The position numbers were made by a program, and so were the translations under genes. Of a stretch of 13,875 nt of DNA, positions 1-7,859 are shown in pieces (position 1 is the stretch's first letter; each line of letters opens with the position of its first letter). The notes beneath the pieces were generated by a model that worked only from the letters and a program-made list of their open reading frames with translations, was not told the origin of the DNA and did no database searches. Source of the DNA: an uncultured Chlorobiales bacterium (GTDB lineage: Bacteria > Bacteroidota > Chlorobiia > Chlorobiales > Thermochlorobacteraceae). Location: the NCBI GenBank assembly GCA_937959145.1, contig CALGMC010000193.1, forward strand, positions 1 to 13,875, in the 5' to 3' direction.

Positions 1-747
1 GCAAAAATGGCAAGAGCCATCATTACGCCGTCGCAAGACATCAAAAACGATGTGGTAAACTTTGTGAGAATTCGCGAGAGTAAAATTCGTGTCGTCAATC
101 ATGGCGTCGATACCGAACTCTTTCAAAAAAATTATGTGGACTCAGAGCGCGACGCAGTCTTCAAAAAATTTGGTATCACGAAAAAGTTTTTGCTCTACGC
201 TTCCGCACTGTGGGAGTATAAAAATCAAGACAAATTGATTCTCGCGTTAAAAAACTTGTTGGAGCGCGGGCACGACCTTCAACTCGTCATCGCAGGCAAG
301 GGCATCAATATGTTCGAAAAATACGAAGCAAGATTGCATCAACTCGTTGAGCAAAACGGCTTGAAAGAGCGCGTAATTTTTGCAGGACTTGTGCCTCATC
401 AAGAACTCAAATATCTCTACAAGTATGCCGAAGTATTCGCCTATCCAAGCAGTTATGAAAGTTTCGGTAATCCACTCTTTGAAGCGTGGGCGGCAGGCGT
501 GCCTGTTGTTTGTGCCAATGTGCACTCCTTCCCTGAAATGACCGAGAACGGCAAGTGCGCCGTGATGATAAACCCGCTCAATGTCGACGAAATGACCGAC
601 GCCTTGCATCGCGTCTTGACCGACTCAACGCTCAAACAAAAATTGATTGAAGCAGGAAGAACTCGTGTGGCGTCGTTTTCATGGGAAAAGTGTGTGCGCG
701 AAACGCTCGCCGTCATTGAAGAAGTCATCTCACAGCGGTCGCGCTAA
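1..747 (+). CDS. GT4-family glycosyltransferase, C-terminal part (5' end outside window)
   Basis: The frame is open from base 1, so the gene starts before the window. The ATG at 7 lies inside a conserved stretch (RAIITPSQDIKNDVV, then NHGVDTELF) that is internal in GT4 enzymes. The visible 248 codons are the nucleotide-sugar-binding C-terminal Rossmann domain. They include the donor-domain start (FLLYASALWEYKNQD, about codons 62-76), the 'IIFAGLVPHQEL' type strand-turn, and the EX7E motif as E153-SFGNPLF-E161, which positions the donor nucleotide-sugar. The family transfers sugars from NDP-sugars with retention of configuration, usually in lipopolysaccharide, capsule or exopolysaccharide assembly at the cytoplasmic face of the membrane. 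The acceptor and sugar cannot be told from sequence. The stop TAA (745-747) lies inside the 3' end of the convergent lamin-tail gene. The family call is firm; the substrate is unknown. Confidence 0.9.
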   Translation, partial: AKMARAIITPSQDIKNDVVNFVRIRESKIRVVNHGVDTELFQKNYVDSERDAVFKKFGITKKFLLYASALWEYKNQDKLILALKNLLERGHDLQLVIAGKGINMFEKYEARLHQLVEQNGLKERVIFAGLVPHQELKYLYKYAEVFAYPSSYESFGNPLFEAWAAGVPVVCANVHSFPEMTENGKCAVMINPLNVDEMTDALHRVLTDSTLKQKLIEAGRTRVASFSWEKCVRETLAVIEEVISQRSR

Positions 748-3700
748 AACGACGGTCTTTTTCAGCGTTTCAATCGTGGCACTATTTGCGTTGAGCGATT
801 CAAGCAGAATGATGTAAATGCCGATTCGAAGTTTCTCGCGATTCTCGCCGAAGCCGTCCCATACCACTTCGCCTGAACTGCCCGAAGGCTCACTATTGAC
901 AAGCGTTCTCACCAATCTGCCTTTCACATCAAAAATGCGAATGCGAATTCGATTCACATTGCCTTTGAGCGAATAAGCAATGACGCAGTTATCCTCGCGT
1001 CCGTCGCCATCAGGTGAAAAGGGATTCGGTCGCACCTCTAACCCCGACACATTTTCATCAACGAACGATTGCGCAAAGGCACTGTTGCGAAGCGCAGGCG
1101 TGCCACCAAACTCGCGGTTCGTTGAACTCGTCCAACTGCGCGCGTCGTTGCTTGGAAAATTCGGATTGATGCGCTCAAGCGTAATGCCGCGCGTTGAGGA
1201 TAAAAACGGACTGTGCCAACGCGGCGAATAGCGCACGGAATCAACTGTGTTGCCTGTGTTATCGCGAAGCCAAATCAATCCGCCTGACGTGCTGTTCGAG
1301 AAAGTCGAGCGCGTTGTAACAAAAAAGAGTTTCGCATTCGGCGGAAGGTTACGGTAATAAATCACAAGGCGAGTGGAATCTTTTGTCTTGGCGCGGTCAG
1401 GCGAAATGACGGCGTATTCGCCCGGTTGCAAGAGGTAATCCACGTCGGCGTTGGTGGCGAAAAAGTAAGTTTCAAATTCGCCGCGCTCATTTGGCGCATT
1501 TGAGAGCGTCCAACCTGCAACGTCAATTGGCTTGTTGGAGCGGTTGTAAAGTTCAATCCAATCGGGCTGGTCGGGGCGAAAGTCAGTCGCGCTTTGAATC
1601 GGCTGGTAAAGAATTTCATTCACAACAATTTCATTCCATTCGGTTTGCTTAGCACGCGAAAGCGTGTTGATAGCACCGGGCGAGCCACCGACGAAAAAAC
1701 TCGTCGCATAGTTGGTCATTCGGTCGTCGCGCGTGAGCGTTCTTTTCTCGAGGGAAAACTCATTTCGAACATCGCTTCCTGAATAGCGCACCACAGAAAC
1801 AGTATCGCCGTTTGAGTTCAAAAGTGCAACAATTGTGCCTGTGTTCGTCAAGCCTAAACTGCCACTGGCTTGAAGCACAAGTGCGCTTTGTGGAATGCGT
1901 CGGTCGTAGTAGCGCGTCGAGTCCAAAAAATAATTGCGCGGAAAAATGACCGCATATTGCTGTGGCGGAAGAATCGCATTGCCGCTTCCTGTATCGGAAA
2001 GTGTGCGCGTGTTGATGCGCCAACCGCTCAAATTGACGGCACTATCGGCGTTGGCGTTGTAGAGCTCGATAAATTCGTTGAAGTCGGAATCAATGCCGTC
2101 GGGCGGGTCAATCATCAACTCGCTGAAAATGATGTTGGCGTCAGTTGTGGAAAGCAATCGGATTTGAATGACCTGAAAGTTGTTCAAAGTGTCTTCATCG
2201 TCAGCAATTTCGAGGCGAAGTGCAAGCCGTTCGGGCAAGGAGGCGGGAATCGTGTAAGAAAATGCTTGTGAAATTACTTGTTGGGGAAGAAGTGTTTGAG
2301 AAACACTGAAAGTTTGAACGGTGAGGTCGTTTTCGACAAGCGAAAGTGTTGCGCCTTGTCCGAAAGGCAACGTGCCACGATTACGAATCGTGAAAGGAAT
2401 TTGAACTGTTGCGCCGCTTTCGCCTGTGAGCGTTGAAACCGTGAGCAGTTCAAGGTCGCGGGCTTTGGGCGTGGCGGTGTTGGGGCGTGCAGGCGTTCCG
2501 CCTTGGCGCGAACTGTAAGCATAGTTGTTGGAGGAATCGTTGCGCGTGAGCAAAATTTTTTCAAGCGAAAAGCCTTTCTGTGAGGCATCGCCGATGTAGC
2601 GGACAAGCCCAATCGTGTCGTTATCAGGATTGCGAAGCAAAATTTCGTCGCCGCTGTTCGAGAAACTCAAACTGCCGCTGGCGCGAAGCACAAGCGCGCC
2701 TTGTGGAATTTGATTGCGATAAAATTGCCCTGCGGTGAAATAACTCGGTCCGAAAATCACGGCAAAGGAACGCGGCGCAAGAATCGTTTGTCCGCCGCCT
2801 GTATCGGAAAGTGTGGTGTTATCAAATCGCCAACCTGCAAGGTTGATGGAATCCGAAAAACTGGTGTTGAAGACTTCGACAAATTCATCAGCGGTAGAAT
2901 TTGCGCCAACGGGCGGGTCATACATCACTTCGCTGAAAATGATGTTGGTGTCGAGGTCAGTGTTTGCGAGCAGTTGCAGAGCGACGCGCGCCGTGTCGTT
3001 GAATCGATTTTCGTCTTGGGCGTTGTCCAAAACAAGCGTGTAGCCTTGTGGTGCAGGAAATTGAAGTGTAAGTGAAAAAACTTGTTGGAGCGAATCGTTT
3101 GGCGAAAGGTTCTGTGTAAGCGAAGCCGTTTGAATCGGCGTGATGAGATTCTGCGATTCAAACAATTTGATTTCTGTGCCAATGCCAAACGGCAATAAGC
3201 CTCGATTGCGCACGGTATAGGCAAGTGAGATACTTTGACCGAGCCGTCCCGAAATGCTTGGAGGTGCAGAAATGCTCAAATCACGGTCGACAGGTGTGAG
3301 GCTATTTTGCCGTCCTGCTGTGCCGAAAGGAATGCCGAATCCCCAATTTTCTTGCGTGTTATCACGACTCGGAATGCGTTTTTCGAGCGATGTGCCTTGT
3401 GGCGGAATCGGCGTTGTGGGCGTATTGGCATTGCCGTAGCGATAAATCTGAATCGTGTCGCCTTGTGGGTTGCGAAGAATCACAGCGTCGCCTGAATTGC
3501 CAAGTCCATTGCCAACACTGCTCACCGGCAAGCGCAGTTGAAGCGCATCAGGCGGAACATTGTAGCGATAAAGGCTATCGAAGCCGTTCCGTCCTGCAAT
3601 GACAGCATACTGACGCGGACGAAGCCAAATCGCACCTGTTGGAAATTGAATCGTATCCTGCCGATTAAGGTCGCCGAATCGCCAACCGTTTAACTGAACC

Positions 3701-3873
3701 GAGTCAGAAAAGCTTGTATTGAAAATCTCGATATACTCGGCGTTTGCGCCAAGCGACGTAGGAGGATTGAACATCACTTCGTTCAAAATCACAAGCGTGT
3801 CGCGCGATTGAGCGAGGGAGATAATCGAAAAGCAAGATAGACACAAAAGCAACGCAGTGAGGTGTTTGAGCAT
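730..3873 (-). CDS. Exported multi-domain protein with four lamin-tail domains and a C-terminal FlgD/gliding-type Ig domain
   Basis: About 1047 residues from the ATG at 3873-3871. A TTG nine bases further upstream would add MLT; I prefer the ATG, which gives a compact signal peptide (MLKHLTALLLCLSCFSIISLAQS). Below, residues are counted from the TTG. Four lamin-tail domains (LTD) are recognisable by an 'NEVM.xPP ... EYIEIFN.S ... L.GWR' pattern, starting near residues 31, 313, 583 and 750. Two CARDB-like beta-sandwich linkers ('RDL...RNRG.LPFG', about 200-305 and 475-575) separate the first three. The end (about 945-1050) begins VRPNPFSPDGDG and resembles FlgD-Ig/CHU_C or type IX secretion sorting domains, including 'IFDVKGRLVRTL' and 'WDG'. 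The protein is probably exported and surface-attached or secreted. LTDs in bacteria are often adhesive or structural, but no activity can be assigned. It follows the TPR gene by about 57 bases and ends overlapping the glycosyltransferase tail. No clear Shine-Dalgarno is seen. Confidence 0.88.
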   Translation of the reverse strand: MLKHLTALLLCLSCFSIISLAQSRDTLVILNEVMFNPPTSLGANAEYIEIFNTSFSDSVQLNGWRFGDLNRQDTIQFPTGAIWLRPRQYAVIAGRNGFDSLYRYNVPPDALQLRLPVSSVGNGLGNSGDAVILRNPQGDTIQIYRYGNANTPTTPIPPQGTSLEKRIPSRDNTQENWGFGIPFGTAGRQNSLTPVDRDLSISAPPSISGRLGQSISLAYTVRNRGLLPFGIGTEIKLFESQNLITPIQTASLTQNLSPNDSLQQVFSLTLQFPAPQGYTLVLDNAQDENRFNDTARVALQLLANTDLDTNIIFSEVMYDPPVGANSTADEFVEVFNTSFSDSINLAGWRFDNTTLSDTGGGQTILAPRSFAVIFGPSYFTAGQFYRNQIPQGALVLRASGSLSFSNSGDEILLRNPDNDTIGLVRYIGDASQKGFSLEKILLTRNDSSNNYAYSSRQGGTPARPNTATPKARDLELLTVSTLTGESGATVQIPFTIRNRGTLPFGQGATLSLVENDLTVQTFSVSQTLLPQQVISQAFSYTIPASLPERLALRLEIADDEDTLNNFQVIQIRLLSTTDANIIFSELMIDPPDGIDSDFNEFIELYNANADSAVNLSGWRINTRTLSDTGSGNAILPPQQYAVIFPRNYFLDSTRYYDRRIPQSALVLQASGSLGLTNTGTIVALLNSNGDTVSVVRYSGSDVRNEFSLEKRTLTRDDRMTNYATSFFVGGSPGAINTLSRAKQTEWNEIVVNEILYQPIQSATDFRPDQPDWIELYNRSNKPIDVAGWTLSNAPNERGEFETYFFATNADVDYLLQPGEYAVISPDRAKTKDSTRLVIYYRNLPPNAKLFFVTTRSTFSNSTSGGLIWLRDNTGNTVDSVRYSPRWHSPFLSSTRGITLERINPNFPSNDARSWTSSTNREFGGTPALRNSAFAQSFVDENVSGLEVRPNPFSPDGDGREDNCVIAYSLKGNVNRIRIRIFDVKGRLVRTLVNSEPSGSSGEVVWDGFGENREKLRIGIYIILLESLNANSATIETLKKTVVLARPL
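1856..2138 (-). repeat. Intragenic duplication in lamin-tail gene, copy A (LTD3)
   Basis: Conserved DNA blocks recur about 810-813 bases away in copy B. Bases 1856-1896 match 2669-2709 at 36 of 41 positions, 2101-2138 match 2911-2948 at 34 of 38, and CCTGTATCGGAAAGTGTG (from 1988) recurs exactly from 2798. They encode equivalent parts of the third and second lamin-tail domains, so the LTD plus CARDB module was duplicated in tandem recently enough to retain nucleotide similarity. Confidence 0.8.
2669..2948 (-). repeat. Intragenic duplication in lamin-tail gene, copy B (LTD2)
   Basis: Partner of copy A, offset by about 810 bases. Between the conserved blocks the two copies have diverged. LTD1 and LTD4 are similar at protein level but do not show comparable nucleotide runs by eye. 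Confidence 0.8.
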
Positions 3874-3913
3874 CGTTAGCAAAGTTTGAGTTGAGAGAAG
3901 ATAAAACGATGCT
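3869..3913 (-). promoter_or_regulatory. 9-bp inverted repeat enclosing the start codon of the lamin-tail gene
   Basis: AGCATCGTT (3869-3877) and AACGATGCT (3905-3913) are perfect reverse complements separated by 27 bases. On the minus-strand transcript the 3' arm contains the AUG of the lamin-tail gene (3873-3871), so the stem would sequester the start codon. No T-run follows, so it does not look like an intrinsic terminator. The rest of the spacer between TPR stop and lamin-tail start (3874-3930) shows no clear promoter or Shine-Dalgarno. The role is inferred, and chance is possible. Confidence 0.4.
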
Positions 3914-3930
3914 TAACGCTTGTGCAAACC

Positions 3931-5439
3931 TTACGGCTCGAGTTTAGCCAGCTCGAGTTTGACTTCGCGGCGCAATTCTTTCTCAAAGTCAAAACTAATG
4001 TAGCGCGAGGCTTTCTCGAGTTCATCTTTGGCTTTGGCAATCTCACCTTTGCGTGCGTAGAGGCGACCTAAATGCAAACGGCTTTGCGGCGCAAGGTAGC
4101 GTTCGCGCTCAACTTTCACGCCGTAGCACTTTTGATAAAAGCGAATTGCATCGTCGTGTTTTCCCGTTTCATCATAGACGCGCGCAAGGCGATAATAAAG
4201 TTCAGCGCGTTCATCATTGTTTAGTGAAACTTCTTGTTGGAGAAGTGGAAGCAAAATCGCAAGCGCGCTATCGTGTTTGCCCGCATCGAAATGATTGCGA
4301 GCAAGAAGCAAGTTGATTTCGGCTTTTGAGAGCGGACGCACGGAAAACTCTTTCGCCTTGCGACGCGCATAGAGTTCGTCAGGATTGTCGGTATTTGAAA
4401 CGGCTTGCTTGTAGTAAGTGAGGGCTTCTTGACGATTGCCAAGCAGTTCGGAACACAAGCCTAATTTGTAGTAGGTTTGCGCGTGATATAAGTCCAAATC
4501 GAGCATCGAGAGGTATCGCAAGTAACTCTGTTTGGCGTCAGCAAATTGGTTCAAGCGGAATTGCAATTCAGCGAGGCGAAAGAGCGCGTAGGCTGAAAAT
4601 TCGTTGTCGCTTCCGCCATCGTCAATGGCTTTTTTGAGATAGCGTTCTGAAAGCGCAATGTTTTTGAGTTTGAAATAAAACGAGCCGAGCGCATAGTTCA
4701 GCGCAACACTTTTGGGATAATCTTTTGAAAGCGAAAGCAATTCTGTTTCGGCTTCACGGTAGCGATTGTAAAAAAGATAATTGAGCATTGCGAGATAGAA
4801 CGCAGACTCGAGACGGGTGTAAATGCCGTGTTGACGCGCAAGGGCAAGTTTTCTCAATCCTTCTTCGCGTGTGCCTTCGTAGCCGAAAACCGACGCTAAC
4901 CATTTGTAGGAATCAGGAATCAGCGAACTGAAAAACTCAATGAAGCCAACGCCTTTGGCGGCATCGTAGAAAGTTGGGTCAAAGGCGAGCGCGTCTTTGT
5001 AAAGTCCTTTGGCTTTATGAAAGTGAATGGCGGCGATAGCAAAGTTTTGCCGTCGTGCATTTGCCGCACCAAGTTGAAGATGATGTTCAGCAAGAAAGTA
5101 AGTTGCAAGGGCTTTGCTACGTTTATCTGTTTTGTGTGATTCGAGATAGGCTTCAATGCGTGCGTGTGCGCGGTCGGAGTATTGAACAAGCGCGTCATAA
5201 TCGGCGGCTTTTTCAGAGAGCACAAATTTCCAAAACGCACAAGTGCTTTTGAGCGCGTAGCCTTCGGGGCGATGCGGTTCAAGCACGATGAGCGAATCGA
5301 AAAGTGAAAGTGCAGTTTTCAAATCGTAGTTAAAGAGGGCTTCTAATCCATCGTTGAGCAAGCGCGGTGAGTCGGGCGAAGTCCACTTTGGCTCGTCCGA
5401 GAGGTGTAGCAGGAGCAAAAATCCAACAAGAAGTTTCAT
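3931..5439 (-). CDS. Tetratricopeptide-repeat (TPR) protein, probably exported
   Basis: 502 residues. The start is well fixed: the codon two before the ATG (5439-5437) is an in-frame TAA, which is also the stop of the upstream lipoprotein gene (TAA CGC ATG on the coding strand). No Shine-Dalgarno is visible, so initiation probably depends on translational coupling. The N-terminus (MKLLVGFLLLLHLSDEP) is short and hydrophobic, suggesting a signal peptide or a short anchor without a clear cleavage motif. TPR-like helical pairs are seen at about 28-60 and in a run at about 245-480, for example YALFRLAELQFRLNQFADAK, YYKLGLCSELLGNRQEALTYY, YYRLARVYDETGKHDDAIRFY and RLHLGRLYARKGEIAKA. TPR arrays are protein-protein interaction scaffolds; partners are unknown. 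The tight linkage to an outer-membrane-type lipoprotein suggests the two act together in the periplasm or envelope. No enzymatic motif is seen. Confidence 0.88.
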   Translation of the reverse strand: MKLLVGFLLLLHLSDEPKWTSPDSPRLLNDGLEALFNYDLKTALSLFDSLIVLEPHRPEGYALKSTCAFWKFVLSEKAADYDALVQYSDRAHARIEAYLESHKTDKRSKALATYFLAEHHLQLGAANARRQNFAIAAIHFHKAKGLYKDALAFDPTFYDAAKGVGFIEFFSSLIPDSYKWLASVFGYEGTREEGLRKLALARQHGIYTRLESAFYLAMLNYLFYNRYREAETELLSLSKDYPKSVALNYALGSFYFKLKNIALSERYLKKAIDDGGSDNEFSAYALFRLAELQFRLNQFADAKQSYLRYLSMLDLDLYHAQTYYKLGLCSELLGNRQEALTYYKQAVSNTDNPDELYARRKAKEFSVRPLSKAEINLLLARNHFDAGKHDSALAILLPLLQQEVSLNNDERAELYYRLARVYDETGKHDDAIRFYQKCYGVKVERERYLAPQSRLHLGRLYARKGEIAKAKDELEKASRYISFDFEKELRREVKLELAKLEP

Positions 5440-5442
5440 GCG

Positions 5443-7176
5443 TTATTCAATGCGAAATTGAATGCCGTCGGTTGTCCATCGCTTTCGGACGCGAAGGCTG
5501 TCGAGGCTAATGAAAAAAGGCTCTGACGGGCGAAACGGTTTAAGGCTTCCGCCGTCCCACTCGCGAAACGGTGAAACTTCCACCGAATCGCTTGGAATGA
5601 ACGATGAGAGAAAATACTTGCCTTCGGGCAAATTCGAGAACTTGAATTTCGCAATGCGCTGTGGCGTTGGAGTGAGAACAACTTGCGGATAGAATTTTTT
5701 CTCGCCAATAAGCTCGAGCCGTAAAGCAAATTGTTTTGAGGATTGAAACATGGAATCGATGAGCAGTTCGCCTTCGAGCTCGCCAAACAAATCTTTGCCC
5801 GCAATTTGAAAGTGAAGTTGAATGAGCGTGTCGAGCGTCTTGCGTCCGCGTGCGTCCAAAATGTTGCGGTGGTTGATGTCTATCCGATACCATGCGCCGA
5901 GTTCAAATTCAGAACGCGGTTTGAGTTCTACGCGGCGTCCATCACGGAAGAGAAAATCGAGTTCAAGCGTGTCGTTGCCTTTGAACAAACGAAAAGCGTT
6001 TGAAAGTGAAGAGCGGTCAATCGGCAAAGAAAACTCAACAAGCAAGCGTCTGCCGCGTGGCGAGGGCGGGTCGCGTTCTAAAATCCCTTTTGCGCTGTCG
6101 GCAAAAGTCAGTTGAATCGTTGCACGGGCGGTATCGGGTTCGCTAATTCCAACAAGTGAAGTAACAAGTGTATCAGCGCGATTGCCAAACGCATCTTGAA
6201 CATGGAAGACTTGAACGCCATAAACGCGCTCTTTGATGAGCGAATCACAGACGAGATAAATCAGTTCGCGATTGCCTTCAAGGTTGGTGTAAAAGTCGTA
6301 GAGGCGTAAAGGACTTCGGGTAGTCGAGTCAATCACTGAGAAGTTCTCAATGGTGAGTGAATCGGAGACGAGATTGCGGTCGAAGCGAAGTGCAATGCGA
6401 TGCGAAGTGTAACTGTTGGCAGATTGAAGTTCAATGCGTGTGGTGTCGCGTTCGGTTAGTCGCAAGCGAACATTCGTTCTGCCTGTATAAACAGAATCAA
6501 ACGGAATGGCGAATGGCTCACCTGAATCAAAGAGCAGGTTTTGATTTTTATCGACGATGGCGAAAAGTCGATAAGAGCCGTTTTTGAGAAATGAAAGTTG
6601 GAATTGTCCGTTTTCATTGGTTTGGGCGATGTAGTCGGGCTGTGTGTGCGAGGGGTTGAGCGTATCGGCAAAAAGCGTATCGCCTTCGGGAATGAAATAA
6701 GCGAAAACGGTTGCGCCTTTGATAAAGCGGTTCTCAGCAGAATAAACCACACCTGAAATCATGCCTGAATCAATCGTTGAACCTGTTGAAAAGGCAAAGG
6801 TGAAGGATTGAGCAAGGCTATTGCCGCGTGTGTCGGTTAAGGCTTTGGTGATGGTGCAGGCGTAGGTGCGGTTAGGCTTGAGCGGTTCGTAGAGAATGAT
6901 TTCGGCTTCTTTGCCGTCGGATTCGACTTCGTAATCGTCAATGCGTGGCGAGAAGAAGAGCGCGTTTCGGAGCGATTGTGTAACGATATATTTATCGAAG
7001 CGCACGCGAAGTTTATTGGTTTGAACGCGCAGTGCACCTGAATCGGGAAAGACGGCGACAACGCGCGGCGGCGTTTTGTCTTCAGGACCGCCAGTCGGCG
7101 GAATATCAATCGCACACCGACTAAGAAGCAGAAGCATAGAAAAGAGCGCGAAGAAAAGTATGCGGAAAGCGTGCAT
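5443..7176 (-). CDS. Ig-like (Big_5) domain lipoprotein
   Basis: 577 residues from the ATG at 7176-7174. An upstream TTG (7197-7195) overlaps the lexA stop as TTGA and would add seven residues. Neither start has a convincing ribosome-binding site. The N-terminus MHAFRILFFALFSMLLLLSRC is a lipoprotein signal peptide with Cys21 as the likely lipidated residue, although Arg at -1 is not the usual small residue. Cys21 is followed by AIDIPPTGGPEDKTPP, very close to the signature seen after the lipid cysteine in Bacteroidota Ig-like (SbsA/Big_5) lipoproteins. A Big_5 domain covers about residues 36-135 ('PPRVVAVFPDSGA ... LRVRFDKYI ... YACTITKALTDTRGN'). A carboxypeptidase-regulatory-like beta-sandwich follows ('GMISGVVYSAENRFIKGATVFAYF ... 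TNENGQFQLSFL'), then further beta-rich segments. It is likely anchored in the outer or inner membrane; molecular function is unknown. It sits between the lexA-like and TPR genes with no real gaps, so it is cotranscribed with both. Confidence 0.87.
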   Translation of the reverse strand: MHAFRILFFALFSMLLLLSRCAIDIPPTGGPEDKTPPRVVAVFPDSGALRVQTNKLRVRFDKYIVTQSLRNALFFSPRIDDYEVESDGKEAEIILYEPLKPNRTYACTITKALTDTRGNSLAQSFTFAFSTGSTIDSGMISGVVYSAENRFIKGATVFAYFIPEGDTLFADTLNPSHTQPDYIAQTNENGQFQLSFLKNGSYRLFAIVDKNQNLLFDSGEPFAIPFDSVYTGRTNVRLRLTERDTTRIELQSANSYTSHRIALRFDRNLVSDSLTIENFSVIDSTTRSPLRLYDFYTNLEGNRELIYLVCDSLIKERVYGVQVFHVQDAFGNRADTLVTSLVGISEPDTARATIQLTFADSAKGILERDPPSPRGRRLLVEFSLPIDRSSLSNAFRLFKGNDTLELDFLFRDGRRVELKPRSEFELGAWYRIDINHRNILDARGRKTLDTLIQLHFQIAGKDLFGELEGELLIDSMFQSSKQFALRLELIGEKKFYPQVVLTPTPQRIAKFKFSNLPEGKYFLSSFIPSDSVEVSPFREWDGGSLKPFRPSEPFFISLDSLRVRKRWTTDGIQFRIE

Positions 7177-7193
7177 GCGTAAGGCAAAAAAGT

Positions 7194-7853
7194 TCAACGC
7201 AAGATATTGCGAAAGAGCGAAAGCACCACTCCAACCACAAGGGCTTCGGGAAATTTTTCGTTTGGATTGATGACGCGCTCGCTGTAAGAGCGAGAGGAGG
7301 CAACAAGGTGAACGCGCTCGTTGATGAAACGGTAAGAGCGAACAATCGCACCATCTTCACAAATCGCCGCAACAAGCACGTCTTTATCTGATGCACTGGG
7401 TTCGCGTTTCTCGACGAGAACCATGTCGCGCTTGAGAATACCCGATTTTTCCATGCCGTCGTCATCGACGCGCAGCAGTAGGCATTCTTGGTTGCGTGTG
7501 AGTGTTTTATCGAGGTAGATGTTAGAAATCGGCTTCATCTTCTCGCCCTTGGCAAACCAATCGACGCTCATGAGCGGAACAGGGGCAACTTTGTCGAGTG
7601 CAGGGCTTCCGAATCCGAAGTTCATTAAGTCGTCTTGCTGAAGAATTTCAATGCTTCGTGCGCCGCTCCGTCGAGCGATGTATCCCTTCTTCTCGAGTGC
7701 GTCTAAAACCTCTGCAACCGCATTCGTGGATTTGTATTTCATCTGCTTTTGAATTTCGCGCACTGATGGCGGTCGCTTGTGCTCGGCAACATAGCGCGTA
7801 ATAAAGTTGAAAATTTTGTTCTGCGATTCCGTCAATGAACTTTGTTCGGGCAT
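7194..7853 (-). CDS. lexA: LexA-family transcriptional regulator lacking the autocleavage residues
   Basis: 219 residues, a typical LexA length. The ATG at 7853-7851 is fixed by a strong AGGAGG six bases upstream. Residues about 7-70 form the LexA winged-helix domain (TESQNKIFNFITRYVAEHKRPPSVREI, then a recognition-helix region STNAVAEVLDALEKKGYI like E. coli SPNAAEEHLKALARKGVI). Residues about 90-219 align with the S24 dimerisation/protease domain ('VPLM', 'LLLRVDDDGMEKSGILKRDMVLV', 'VLVAAI', C-terminal 'VVGVVLSLFR'). The protease core is altered. Canonical RV.GDSM..xGI reads RVDDDGMEKSGI, so the catalytic Ser is Gly133. The lysine of the E.TVKR strand aligns with Arg172 (GAIVRSY). The Ala-Gly scissile pair appears as Ala101-Lys102-Gly103. 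Self-cleavage is therefore not expected. It heads an operon of envelope genes and is divergent from mraZ. The residue alignment was made by eye. Confidence 0.9.
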   Translation of the reverse strand: MPEQSSLTESQNKIFNFITRYVAEHKRPPSVREIQKQMKYKSTNAVAEVLDALEKKGYIARRSGARSIEILQQDDLMNFGFGSPALDKVAPVPLMSVDWFAKGEKMKPISNIYLDKTLTRNQECLLLRVDDDGMEKSGILKRDMVLVEKREPSASDKDVLVAAICEDGAIVRSYRFINERVHLVASSRSYSERVINPNEKFPEALVVGVVLSLFRNILR

Positions 7854-7859
7854 AGCCGA

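Noticed and set aside
7..9. ATG at base 7 as the glycosyltransferase start
   Set aside because: The frame is open to base 1 and the following residues are internal to GT4 enzymes; the N-terminal domain is missing because of the window edge.
741..775. Possible bidirectional terminator at the convergent gene ends
   Set aside because: There is a run of T (758-762), but I found no convincing stem; short CGCT/AGCG pairing is too weak.
1870..2271. Long antisense frames inside the lamin-tail, TPR and lipoprotein genes
   Set aside because: Their translations show no domain pattern, no Shine-Dalgarno and lie opposite clearly coding frames; they are shadows.
3874..3882. TTG start for the lamin-tail gene
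   Set aside because: The ATG nine bases downstream gives a standard signal peptide; the TTG has no Shine-Dalgarno.
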